A stretch of DNA of 56,225 bases from Sphingomonadales bacterium (lineage in GTDB: Bacteria > Pseudomonadota > Alphaproteobacteria > Sphingomonadales > Govanellaceae). The stretch covers positions 1 to 56,225 of the forward strand of contig JACFMS010000023.1 of the NCBI GenBank assembly GCA_019455285.1, in the 5' to 3' direction. The notes under the pieces were generated by a model. It was not told the DNA's origin and searched no databases. It worked only from the letters and a program-made list of their open reading frames with translations. The first letter of the stretch is position 1, and each line of letters begins with the position of its first letter. Positions 21,953-30,555 of this stretch are shown in pieces. Position numbers and translations under genes: made by a program.

Positions 21953-23229
21953 CGGCCATACACCAGATTGGGAAGCCAGGTCGAGAGGGCGGGAATGAAG
22001 GTGACAAGGGCCAACAGCACGATCATCAGCCCGATGAACGGCAATACGCCGCGCGATACTTCAGTAAATGGCGCTTTTGAAATGCTCGACAGGACGAAAA
22101 GATTGAGGCCCATGGGCGGCGTCAGCATCGCCAGTTCGATATTGACGGTCACGATCACGCCGTAATGGATCATGTCGATACCGAACGCTTGCACGGCGCC
22201 GAGCGTCAGCGGCACGACGATCAATACCACGGCGATGGCGTCGAAGAACATGCCAAAGATGATCATCAGGGCATTGATGAGCAGCAGGAACTGCCATGGT
22301 TTAAGATCATGGGCGAGCATCATTTCAACCAGGCGGGCCGGCACGCCTGACTGGGTGATCCAGTGGGAAAAGAGTAATGCCGAGGCCAGAATGAAGGTGA
22401 TCGCGCCGGCGGATTTGATGCCGCCTGCAAAGATGGCGGGGATCTCGCCCACGCGCACTTCGCGATAGACGAAGATGGCGATGATCATCGCCAGCAGCGT
22501 GGCGACGGCGGCGGCTTCCGATACCGTGGTGATGCCGCCATAGATGCCGACGAAAATGGCGGCCGGTATGAGTAACGCCGGCAAAACCCGCAGATTCGCC
22601 TTCAATCTGCTCTCCCGGCTGCTCACCGCTTCCGCCTGGAAACCTTTCCGCTTGGCGTAATATAGGATCCACAGCGCCAGAATGGCGGTTTGCAGCAAGC
22701 CGGGAACGACGCCGGCCAGAAACAGTCGCGGCACCGACTCATCGGCGATGATGCCATACAAGATCATCGCCAAGCTGGGCGGAATGAGAATACCGACGGT
22801 GCCCGAGGCGCCGACGACGCCGAGGGCAAAGGATCGGTCATAATGCCGCGCGGTCATGGCCGGCACCAAGAGCGTGCCCATGGCAAGCGCGGTGGCTACC
22901 GAGGAACCCGAGATCGCCGCAAAGATCGTGGTGGCGAACACGCAGACCAGGGCCAATCCACCCGGCGCCCGCCCCACCCAGGAATGAGCGGCGTCGATCA
23001 TCACCCGGATGATGCCGCCTTTTTCCATGAAAGCGGCGGCGATGACAAAGAACGGCACGGCGACGAACGCTGGCGAGTCGAGTCCCTCCATGATCACCAG
23101 GGCGGCATCGACGAGCGGCGCGCCATCGCCGGCAAAAAGCAACAGCGAGACGATGCCCAGCGCGACGAAAATCGGAATACCCAACGCGAGCAGCGTAAAC
23201 AGCGAACCGAATGCTACGCTGCCGATCAT
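21949..23229 (-). CDS. dctM: TRAP transporter large permease DctM
   Basis: This is the 12-helix inner-membrane subunit that uses the Na+ or H+ gradient for uptake. It has 426 aa with hydrophobic segments throughout. Recognisable DctM motifs are FVAVPFFVIAAAFMEKGG, GSSVATALAMGTLLVPAM, GASGTVGILIPPSLAMILYG and MLTPPMGLNLFVLSSIS. The ATG overlaps the dctQ stop (ATGA), and the gene continues into dctP with another ATGA overlap. Confidence 0.95.
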   Translation of the reverse strand: MIGSVAFGSLFTLLALGIPIFVALGIVSLLLFAGDGAPLVDAALVIMEGLDSPAFVAVPFFVIAAAFMEKGGIIRVMIDAAHSWVGRAPGGLALVCVFATTIFAAISGSSVATALAMGTLLVPAMTARHYDRSFALGVVGASGTVGILIPPSLAMILYGIIADESVPRLFLAGVVPGLLQTAILALWILYYAKRKGFQAEAVSSRESRLKANLRVLPALLIPAAIFVGIYGGITTVSEAAAVATLLAMIIAIFVYREVRVGEIPAIFAGGIKSAGAITFILASALLFSHWITQSGVPARLVEMMLAHDLKPWQFLLLINALMIIFGMFFDAIAVVLIVVPLTLGAVQAFGIDMIHYGVIVTVNIELAMLTPPMGLNLFVLSSISKAPFTEVSRGVLPFIGLMIVLLALVTFIPALSTWLPNLVYGR

Positions 23230-23828
23230 GACGGCGCACTCCCCTTGACGGCGCGCGTCGGCTCCGGCGCTGCCGCAGGCTCCTCAGGCCGCTTGGCGAT
23301 GATCAGCAGCATGATGACGGCGCGCAAGGACATCAGCGCCATGGCGACCATTAAAGCTACGTAATAATAGCCCAGCGGCAAAGACAAGGAGCTTTCGCCG
23401 CGCTCGCCGACGGCGAAGGACAGTTGCGTCAGTTGCCAGCCCAGCCAGCTCAGTATGGCGCAAAAGAGGGCCGTCAGCGTAAGGCCGAGCAGGCGCAGCC
23501 TATGGCGAATGGCCGCAGGCAGCAGATGCGTGACGACCTCTGCCGTGACGTGGCGGGAGTCGCCGATCAGCGGCCCGCCGCTCAGCAGCAGCGCCCAGAT
23601 CATCAGATAGATGGACACCTCCTCCGCCCAATCGGGCGATAAGGAGGGAAAGATGTAGCGGGCCAGCGTGCCATAAAGGAAAATAACGAGCGCGGCGATG
23701 CCAAGCACGCTGATCGCCGCCGTCTCGCATCGAGTCCATAAGGCAAGCGCACGAAGCGTTGCGGCAGAAGGCGGACGGGCGGCGCTTACGGTGTCCAAGA
23801 CCCGCTGTTCCATAGGTCGATCAACCAT
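23226..23828 (-). CDS. dctQ: TRAP transporter small permease DctQ
   Basis: This is the 200-aa, four-helix small membrane subunit of the TRAP transporter. Hydrophobic helices start with SVLGIAALVIFLYGTLARYIF, followed by the conserved WAEEVSIYLMIWALLLSGG typical of DctQ. It is the first gene of the long minus-strand operon (dctQ-dctM-dctP-mmgE-ABC importer-capA). An ATG five codons downstream (23813) is an alternative start; neither has a strong Shine-Dalgarno. Promoter-like elements lie about 130 bases upstream, leaving a leader of roughly that length. Confidence 0.9.
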   Translation of the reverse strand: MVDRPMEQRVLDTVSAARPPSAATLRALALWTRCETAAISVLGIAALVIFLYGTLARYIFPSLSPDWAEEVSIYLMIWALLLSGGPLIGDSRHVTAEVVTHLLPAAIRHRLRLLGLTLTALFCAILSWLGWQLTQLSFAVGERGESSLSLPLGYYYVALMVAMALMSLRAVIMLLIIAKRPEEPAAAPEPTRAVKGSAPS

Positions 23829-23956
23829 TCGGTTTTTTGCGTCCCGTCATGATGCGTCCGGCTGCCGGCCCCGCCTCCACTCTCCAGGCTGAAAGAATCC
23901 GCCCTGACATCTTATGCTCGGCAGGCATGCCCGACGTGGGCCTCGTCAATAAAATA

Positions 23957-23985
23957 GTTTTAATTCCATACCATTTGTTTTGCAA
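23957..23985 (-). promoter_or_regulatory. Candidate promoter and operator of the dctQ operon
   Basis: On the minus strand TTGCAA (23980-23985) and TAAAAC (23957-23962) are spaced by 17 bp. The spacer contains the core AAATGGTATG (within 23957-23977) that is also present at the TonB receptor promoter in the same orientation relative to its gene. Confidence 0.5.
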
Positions 23986-24492
23986 ACTTTTTGTAGATGG
24001 CGCTAAATGGATTTTTTCCTTTGCCATGAGTCCAGTCAACAGGCGACCTTGCAGTCGGCGCAACAGTATTCCGTCGGGTAAGCGAAGCCACCGCCGTCAG
24101 TCTGGCCATGGCTCGCGCCGGCAGTCCAGGTCAAGGCGGACACTGACGCTTGGAGGCGGTTTGAGAATGGACGGGGCGGGTTAACGGCCCCATGGCGCGG
24201 CAGCTCCTGCAAGGGCGACGGTGATTGATCCACATCGGGCGTGACTCCAGCCTGGCAGCACATATTTAACATACTGATTAATCATGATATTTATTGAAGA
24301 GCGGGCAACGCCGCGCCAGCCAGGCCCGCTTACCCGCCGCGCCCCATTCCTTGGTATGCCGAAGCGCGGCCTGCCGTAATTCTTTGCTGCGGTGACGGCG
24401 TTCTCCGAATCCGCCGCCGTGATCAAGCATCAGATATGGCTTAAGTTTTTCAGCACGGAAGAAAAATTAAGTTCGCCCCGCGAACAAGGCTG

Positions 24493-24538
24493 TTGACAAC
24501 GTAATTATATAAAAACTAAAATGGTATGTATTACAAAC
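24493..24538 (+). promoter_or_regulatory. Strong promoter of the TonB receptor gene with overlapping operator-like motif
   Basis: A perfect -35 TTGACA (24493-24498) and a TAAAAT -10 (24517-24522) are spaced by 18 bp. The motif at 24518-24538 (core AAATGGTATG, ending AAAC) starts within the -10 and covers the likely transcription start, a position expected for a repressor operator. Confidence 0.7.
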
Positions 24539-24593
24539 TATTGCGTGCGCCAACATATTTCGGGGGTTGGCCAAAAAAATGGGAGGTATCGCA

Positions 24594-26840
24594 ATGGCTT
24601 TTTCACCTGTTCTCTCCGGCTATGAAGGGATGTCAAAGCTCGCCGCGGCGAAAGCGAAGGCGGCGCTGTTGAGCACGGCGTCCTGTGCGGCGGTCGCCGT
24701 CGGCCTTGCCTGGCCAAGCATCGGCCATGCGGCGGACGCGGATGGCGCCGCCGTGCTCGAAGAGGTTTTGGTCTATGCCGAGCGGCGGGAGCAGCGTCTG
24801 CAGGAGGTATCGATCTCGGCGTCGGTGTTCAGCGGCGACGAACTCATTCGCAAGGGCGTGGTGAACGTTCACGATATTCAGCAAATCTCCCCGTCCTTGG
24901 CGATCAACACCTACAATCGTTCAACCTACATAAACATTCGCGGCGTCGGCATCGCCCAGTCGGCGCCGACATCGAGCCCCGGCGTGGCCTTCTACATTGA
25001 CGGTACGCTGATCCCCCATGAATTTTTTATCGATGCAAGCTTCTACGACATCGCCTCGGTTGAAGTATTGCGCGGCCCGCAAGGCACGCTGTCGGGACAG
25101 AATTCGACCGGCGGCGCGGTCTATGTGCGCACGCCGGATCCGGCATTCTCCAAATATTCGGCCAAGGGAAGCTTTACTGCCGGCAACTACGGCAAATTCT
25201 CCGGCACGGTGGCGGCAAACGCCGGCTTTAGCGACAATGTCGCCTTGCGGCTTGCCGCGGCCCATGATGAGCGCGACAGTTTCTCGACCAACCTGGCGCG
25301 GGACGATATCCAGCCCGGCGATATGAACCTTGATGCGGTGCGCGCCAGCTTGGCCATCCGCACCAGCGACGATCGCTTAAAAATAAATTTGCGCGGCGAG
25401 TACTTTGATTCCGAGAGCGACAATAACGCGGTCAAAAATCGCCTTGATCCCAATCCCGATCCCTTCGAGATATCCGAGGATGCCCGCTCCATTCAAAATC
25501 GGGATGGCTATCGGCTCTCTGGCGAGGTGCGGTATGATATCACCGACGCCGTTCAGGGCAGGGCAGTGATCTCCTGGCAAGACGCCGAAACCTTTGATCA
25601 AACCGACGGCGACCGCACGTCCACCGCCTTGCCGCGCCCGCCGGGTTCCAATACCGGCCGCATCAGCAATGCCTTGACGGGCATGGAAACGCTGATTACC
25701 GAGGTGAACTTCTTATCGATCGGAGAAAGTTCGCTGCAGTGGGTGGTCGGCGGTTTCTACATGGATGAGACCATCCCGGTCAACTTGCTGCGCGACAACT
25801 TTCACACGGTGGAGTTTGTCTCCTCAAGTTCGACCATCCAGACGGAAGCCGACAACACCAGCAAGTCGCTCTTCGGCCAAGTCAATTATCGCGTGAGCGA
25901 TCAGTTCGAGATTCTCGCCGGCGCGCGGCATAGCTGGGACAGGCAGCACTACACCCGCTTCCAATTGCCTGGACCGCCCATCGTGCCGTTCGCTGACGTT
26001 CAGAAGTCGCGGGAATGGACAGGCAAGCTCGGCGTCAATTATCATATGAACGAGCAAACGCTGGTCTATCTGACCGCCTCGAAAGGCTATAAAGCCGGCG
26101 GCGTCAACCTGACCGCCAATACGCCTAATTTCGGTCCCGAGACCAACTTCGTCTACGAACTGGGCGTGAAGACGGAATTTCTCGATCGCCGTCTGCGGGT
26201 GAACGGCAACGTATTCTACAGCGATTACCGCGACATCCAACTTTCCAGCCTGTTCAATGCTCTGCCGGTCACGCAGAATGCGGCGAAGGGCGAATCGTAT
26301 GGCGCGGAACTCGAAATTGCCGGACGCTTTGACGAGCTGGGCTTCAACCTTGGCGTCGGTTATCTCGATGCGACCTTCAAAGGCGATGGTATCTGCCTGA
26401 CCAATACCAACGCCATGACGCCGACCGTACCGACGCCGCCGGCGCCGGCGGTGCCGTGCCCGGGCGGTACGGAAACCGTGCCTGATGGCCGGTCGCTGCC
26501 CTTCTCTCCGGAATGGACCATCAACGCCGGGGTTGAATACAATATCGCCATTGGCGGCGAGATGACGCTCACTCCCCGGGTGCAGTGGTCATATATCGCC
26601 CGCCAGGTCGCCACGCCCTTCCCAAGCTTCCAGACGGTGGTGCCGGGACGGAACGTGTTTGATGCCCGGCTGACGTTGGACGTCAATGAAAACATTTCCA
26701 TTGAAGGCTATATGACGAACTTCACGGACAAGACGTATATCGCCGCGCAAGTTCAAAATTCCTCCAGCGCCGACGGCGGCATCATCTACGGCGCGCCGCG
26801 GCAGTATGGCATCCGGTTTGTGGCGAAAATGGGCGAATAG
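24594..26840 (+). CDS. TonB-dependent outer-membrane receptor
   Basis: This 748-aa outer-membrane transporter is energised by TonB. A signal peptide ends near SIGHAA, about residue 45. A TonB-box-like EEVLVYAERREQ and the plug domain (ELIRKGVVNVHDIQQISPSL, then VEVLRGPQGTLSGQNSTGGAV) follow. A beta-barrel ends in an aromatic-rich strand YGIRFVAKMGE. The start is set by GGGAGG seven bases before the ATG at 24594. The sequence belongs to the large receptor group common in caulobacter- and sphingomonad-like bacteria, which often import catabolic substrates rather than siderophores. It faces the TRAP/ABC operon across a shared regulatory region and is closed by its own terminator, so it probably admits the compound used by block A. 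Confidence 0.95.
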   Translation: MAFSPVLSGYEGMSKLAAAKAKAALLSTASCAAVAVGLAWPSIGHAADADGAAVLEEVLVYAERREQRLQEVSISASVFSGDELIRKGVVNVHDIQQISPSLAINTYNRSTYINIRGVGIAQSAPTSSPGVAFYIDGTLIPHEFFIDASFYDIASVEVLRGPQGTLSGQNSTGGAVYVRTPDPAFSKYSAKGSFTAGNYGKFSGTVAANAGFSDNVALRLAAAHDERDSFSTNLARDDIQPGDMNLDAVRASLAIRTSDDRLKINLRGEYFDSESDNNAVKNRLDPNPDPFEISEDARSIQNRDGYRLSGEVRYDITDAVQGRAVISWQDAETFDQTDGDRTSTALPRPPGSNTGRISNALTGMETLITEVNFLSIGESSLQWVVGGFYMDETIPVNLLRDNFHTVEFVSSSSTIQTEADNTSKSLFGQVNYRVSDQFEILAGARHSWDRQHYTRFQLPGPPIVPFADVQKSREWTGKLGVNYHMNEQTLVYLTASKGYKAGGVNLTANTPNFGPETNFVYELGVKTEFLDRRLRVNGNVFYSDYRDIQLSSLFNALPVTQNAAKGESYGAELEIAGRFDELGFNLGVGYLDATFKGDGICLTNTNAMTPTVPTPPAPAVPCPGGTETVPDGRSLPFSPEWTINAGVEYNIAIGGEMTLTPRVQWSYIARQVATPFPSFQTVVPGRNVFDARLTLDVNENISIEGYMTNFTDKTYIAAQVQNSSSADGGIIYGAPRQYGIRFVAKMGE

Positions 26841-26861
26841 ACCCTGACCTACCGGCATCAT

Positions 26862-26905
26862 GGCGAGGGCGTTGTGACGACGCCCTCGCCAATATTTTTT
26901 ATTTT
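26862..26905 (+). terminator. Intrinsic terminator after the TonB receptor gene
   Basis: GGCGAGGGCGT (26862-26872) pairs perfectly with 26880-26890 around a 7-nt loop and is followed by a T-rich AATATTTTTTATTTT tract. Confidence 0.92.
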
Positions 26906-27001
26906 ACCTTTTTAAAACAGTATCTTAGCCGATATTTCAGCCGGCCTTGCGGGATTGCCGTCGCTATTCCTGGGCGAGGGGTCGGCTCAGGCCTTATTCA
27001 G

Positions 27002-27020
27002 GTATTATAGTTGATAATAC
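27002..27020. promoter_or_regulatory. Palindromic operator candidate before the glycyl-radical genes
   Basis: GTATTAT and ATAATAC form perfect 7-bp arms around AGTTG, 26 bp before the activase ATG. The AT-rich symmetric site in GC-rich DNA looks like a repressor or activator binding site. Confidence 0.55.
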
Positions 27021-27046
27021 GAACGATTTGTGATATCAATGAACCT

Positions 27047-28033
27047 ATGAACAGATCGCCCACCAGCCTCGTTGATGCCGTAGGCGCGGGGGCCGCGGCG
27101 CCGGCGGCGCGCGCGGACCGCGGCGTGGCGGGCTCGATCTTCAATATTCAGCGCTATTCCATTCATGACGGGCCGGGGATCAGGACCACGGTCTTTTTCA
27201 AGAAATGCCGGCTGCGCTGCCTGTGGTGCCAAAACCCTGAGTCGCAGCAGGAGCTGCCCGAGCTTTTCTTCAATGCCGAAAAATGCATCGGCTGCGGCCG
27301 CTGCGAAAAGGTATGCCCGGAAGGGGCGATCACGCTGCGCGATGGCCGCTCCTGGACCGATCGCGCGCGCTGCACCGGGGCGGGAGCCTGCGTCGAGGCG
27401 TGCCCGCAGGGCGCGCGCAGCCTGATGGGGCGCGTCGCCTCGGTCGACGACATATTCCAAGAGGTGTCCGAGGACGCGATCTTTTATCAAGAATCGGGCG
27501 GCGGCGTCACCTTGAGCGGCGGCGATCCCCTGGCCCAGCCGGAATTCGCTCTCGCCATTCTCAAGCGCTGCAAGGAAGCCGGCTATCACACCACGCTGGA
27601 TACCTGCGGCTTCGCCGCCTGGCATGCGGTCGAGATGATCATGCCTTATGTCGATCTCGTGCTTTACGACTTCAAGCACATGGATCCCGACAAACACAAG
27701 CAATACACCGGGTTTTCCAACGAACCGATCCTGCGCAACGCCAAGGGCATCCATCATGAATTGAAGGTGCCGATGCGGGCGCGCTATGCGGTCATCCCCG
27801 GCTACAACGATGGGGAGGAGAACGCCGCGGCCCTGGCGGATTTCATCGCCAACGAGCTGGATCGCTCGGTCCCGGTCGATCTCTTGCCGTTTCACAAATA
27901 TGGCGGCGCCAAGTATCAGCGGCTCGATCGCGTCGATGAACTCGCTGAAACGTCGCCGCCGAGCGAAGCGGCGTTGGCAGCCCTCAGGGACATTTTTCTA
28001 TCGCGCGGTCTTACCGCGAAAATCGGCGGTTAG
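27047..28033 (+). CDS. Glycyl-radical enzyme activating enzyme (radical SAM)
   Basis: This is a radical SAM activase that uses S-adenosylmethionine to create the glycyl radical on its partner enzymes. It has the N-terminal signature FNIQRYSIHDGPGIRTTVFF. The SAM-cluster motif CRLRCLWC has Cys54, 58 and 61. A two-cluster ferredoxin insert follows: the first is complete (C80, C83, C86, C90). The second reads CTGAGACVEACP, with Ala112 where a cluster Cys is expected (C109, A112, C115, C119). SGGGVTLSGGDPLAQ is the conserved SAM-binding GGE/D region. It has 328 aa from the ATG at 27047; a TTG at 27011 lies inside the palindrome and is unlikely. It is directly upstream of two GRE genes and probably activates both. 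Confidence 0.95.
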   Translation: MNRSPTSLVDAVGAGAAAPAARADRGVAGSIFNIQRYSIHDGPGIRTTVFFKKCRLRCLWCQNPESQQELPELFFNAEKCIGCGRCEKVCPEGAITLRDGRSWTDRARCTGAGACVEACPQGARSLMGRVASVDDIFQEVSEDAIFYQESGGGVTLSGGDPLAQPEFALAILKRCKEAGYHTTLDTCGFAAWHAVEMIMPYVDLVLYDFKHMDPDKHKQYTGFSNEPILRNAKGIHHELKVPMRARYAVIPGYNDGEENAAALADFIANELDRSVPVDLLPFHKYGGAKYQRLDRVDELAETSPPSEAALAALRDIFLSRGLTAKIGG

Positions 28034-28071
28034 CCGGCGCTGGGTGTGCAAAAAAGGAAGGATGCTTTGTC

Positions 28072-30531
28072 ATGAATGAAATGTCCGCGATAGACCGCCT
28101 GAATGACAACGAGCCTGCCGCGCCGCTGCAAGTCACGCCGCGGTTGCAGCGCCTGATGGCCAAGGTCAATCCGAAAAGCTATCCGATTTGCATCGAAAAG
28201 GCCCGCTTGGTGATCGAATCCTATCGCGCCCATGCCGGTCTGCCGCAAATCACCCGCAAGGCGCTGGCGATTGCGCACTTTCTCGACAACCGGACGATCT
28301 TTATCGAGGACGACGAACTGATCGTCGGCAACATCGCCAGCAAGCCGTGCGGTCTTGAAGTGGGCCCGCACGGCCCGACCTGGCCGGAGGAGGATTTCAA
28401 ATCCCTGCTGCAAAGCGGCTATGAGATATCGCCGGAAGATGAGGCGGAGCTACGCGCCCTGGATTCTTATTGGCTGGGCAAGGGCCGCACCTTTTACGAA
28501 CGGATGGGCCGGGTCTATGACGATGAGCGGATCTGGCCGTTCATCCAGTCGGGCATCATGCTGCCGCCGTGGGCGAAAAAGGATGAAGGCCGCGGTCATG
28601 GCATCACTGATTTCGGCTGGGGCCTGACCCTTGGCTATAGCCTGATCGTTGTCGATTTCGAGAAAGTGCTGCGCCACGGCACCAAGGCGATCATCGCCGC
28701 CGCCGAGGCGGAGCTGCGCAAGCTTCGTTTCCTAGAGCCCGGCGGCCTGGAAAAGGCGGAGTTTCTCCAGGCGGTGATCATCGCTCATCAAGCGCTGATC
28801 CGCATCGCCAACCGCTTCGCCAAACTGGCTCTCGATATGGCTGGTCGCGAGCAAGACCCGGCGCGGCGGGCCGAGCTTGAGGAGATTGCCGCCATATGCG
28901 CCCATGTGCCGGAGCACCCGGCGCGGACCTTCCGCGAGGCGCTGCAATCCTTCTGGTTCACTTGGCTGATGATCGCCAGCGGCACCGCCGCCGGCGGCCG
29001 CTTCGATCAGTTCATGTATCCCTATTACAAGGCGGACCTTGAGGCGGGCCGGATCAACCCGGCTCAGGCCGCCGAGCTTTTGGCCATGCTGCGCCTTAAA
29101 GTCATGCATTCCAATGGCGTCGCCGGCGGCAAGACGCAGCGCGACAAATGGTCGGGCATGGCGAAGTGGCATAACTGGATCATCGGCGGCGTCAGTCGCG
29201 ACGGCAAGGATGCGACCAATGACTTAAGCTATCTGATCCTCGACGCGGCAAAGCTTTGTCCGACGCCCCATCACACCATCACGCTGCGCGTCCACGATGG
29301 CACGCCCCAGGATTTGATGATCAAGGCGCTGGAAGTGGTCAAGTTGGGGATCGGCTTGCCGGCCTTTGTCAGCGATCAATCCTATATCGACTATTTTACC
29401 GGTGAAGGCGCGTCGCTCGAGGATGCCCGGGACTACGCCATCGGCGGCTGCCTGGATGGCCAATTGCCGGGCAAATCCCGCACCAACGCCATGGGCATGT
29501 TTGTCGTGCCCCTGGTATTCTTAATGACCATGAACAACGGCTTTGATGTCCGCACGCAAAAGCAACTCGGGCCGAAGACCGGCGCCTTCGAGGATTTTGC
29601 AACCTTTGAGGATTTTTTCGCCGCCTTCAAAACCCAGCTTCGCCATTTCATGGAACTGGCGGCCGAGGAACACAATATCCTTCTCCAGGCGCAGGCCGAT
29701 TTCTTCGCCGACCCGATCCATTCTTCACTGATGGAAGGCGCGATCGAAGTGGGGCGGGACGCGCTTTCGCGCGCCATGCCGTTTGAGAACGGCGCCATTC
29801 TCAATCCTGTGGGGATGATCAATGTCGCGGATAGCATGGCGGCGGTCAAAAAGCTGGTATTCGAAGAAAAGAAAGTTTCCAAGACAGCGTTAAAGCAGGC
29901 CCTTGCCGCCAACTGGAGCGGTTTTGAGGACTTGCAGAAGTTGTTCTATGACGCGCCGAAATACGGCAATGGCGAGGTTTACGTCGATGGCATCGCCAAC
30001 GCGCTTTATACCTTCTGGTCCGATACCGCGCGCACCTTCACCTCGATCTATGGCGGCACGATGAAGGTGGCGGGCATCTCGATCACCTCCTATGGTCCCG
30101 CCGGCTCATTGACAGGGGCGACGCCAGATGGCCGCTTTGCCGGCGAGAATCTGGCGGACGGATCAATGTCCGCCGAGCAGGGCAGGGATCTAAAAGGCCC
30201 CACCGCGTTGATCCGCAGCGCCATGACCATCGACCAGCGCGGCTTCCAGGCGACGCTGTTTAACATGAAGTTCCATCCCACGGCGATGTCCAGCAAGGAT
30301 GATCTTGGCAAGGTCGCGGCCCTGATCCGCACCTATTTCCGCCACGGCGGCAAGCACGTGCAATTTAACGTCGTCAATCGCGACATGCTGCTCGACGCCC
30401 AGAAAAATCCCGAACGTCACCGCAATCTGATCGTCCGGGTGGCCGGCTACAGCGCCTATTTCATCCAGCTCAACGCCAAGATTCAGGCCGATATCATCGG
30501 CCGGACGGAACAGCATTTTGCGGGTGCGTAA
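28072..30531 (+). CDS. Glycyl radical enzyme 1 (pyruvate formate-lyase superfamily, C-L-D variant)
   Basis: This 819-aa cytoplasmic enzyme is of the PFL2/dehydratase-like branch of glycyl radical enzymes. The thiyl-radical Cys460 lies in YAIGGCLDGQLPGKSRT and the C-terminal radical loop is RVAGYSAYF, with Gly792. Early family motifs IFIEDDELIVGN and HPARTFREALQSFWFTW are clear. Known eliminases and decarboxylases such as CutC, glycerol dehydratase and HPA decarboxylase have C-x-E; here the acid two residues after Cys is Asp462. No microcompartment genes are present. It is not pyruvate formate-lyase, which has a Cys-Cys pair. GGAAGGA precedes the ATG. The substrate is unknown; a lyase, dehydratase, decarboxylase or fumarate-adding role cannot be chosen from sequence alone. 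Confidence 0.93.
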   Translation: MNEMSAIDRLNDNEPAAPLQVTPRLQRLMAKVNPKSYPICIEKARLVIESYRAHAGLPQITRKALAIAHFLDNRTIFIEDDELIVGNIASKPCGLEVGPHGPTWPEEDFKSLLQSGYEISPEDEAELRALDSYWLGKGRTFYERMGRVYDDERIWPFIQSGIMLPPWAKKDEGRGHGITDFGWGLTLGYSLIVVDFEKVLRHGTKAIIAAAEAELRKLRFLEPGGLEKAEFLQAVIIAHQALIRIANRFAKLALDMAGREQDPARRAELEEIAAICAHVPEHPARTFREALQSFWFTWLMIASGTAAGGRFDQFMYPYYKADLEAGRINPAQAAELLAMLRLKVMHSNGVAGGKTQRDKWSGMAKWHNWIIGGVSRDGKDATNDLSYLILDAAKLCPTPHHTITLRVHDGTPQDLMIKALEVVKLGIGLPAFVSDQSYIDYFTGEGASLEDARDYAIGGCLDGQLPGKSRTNAMGMFVVPLVFLMTMNNGFDVRTQKQLGPKTGAFEDFATFEDFFAAFKTQLRHFMELAAEEHNILLQAQADFFADPIHSSLMEGAIEVGRDALSRAMPFENGAILNPVGMINVADSMAAVKKLVFEEKKVSKTALKQALAANWSGFEDLQKLFYDAPKYGNGEVYVDGIANALYTFWSDTARTFTSIYGGTMKVAGISITSYGPAGSLTGATPDGRFAGENLADGSMSAEQGRDLKGPTALIRSAMTIDQRGFQATLFNMKFHPTAMSSKDDLGKVAALIRTYFRHGGKHVQFNVVNRDMLLDAQKNPERHRNLIVRVAGYSAYFIQLNAKIQADIIGRTEQHFAGA

Positions 30532-30555
30532 AAAGGTAAGTTTAAGGATAAAGCC

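Larger units (their letters stand above)
23829..24593. promoter_or_regulatory. Divergent regulatory region between the TRAP/ABC operon and the TonB receptor gene
   Basis: This 765-bp gap has AT-rich promoter-like sequence at each end. The middle (about 23990-24480) contains only the palindrome TGATTAATCA (24275-24284) and short open frames without coding character. The two ends share a 21-bp motif, listed separately. Confidence 0.7.

Noticed and set aside
24036..24426. Short minus-strand open frames in the divergent regulatory gap
   Set aside because: No ribosome sites, no domain pattern, and they overlap one another in different frames.
27011..27040. FNR/CRP-type box before the glycyl-radical genes
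   Set aside because: Only half-site-like matches (TTGAT, ATCAA) without the partner at the right spacing. An oxygen-responsive site would be expected, but I cannot support one.
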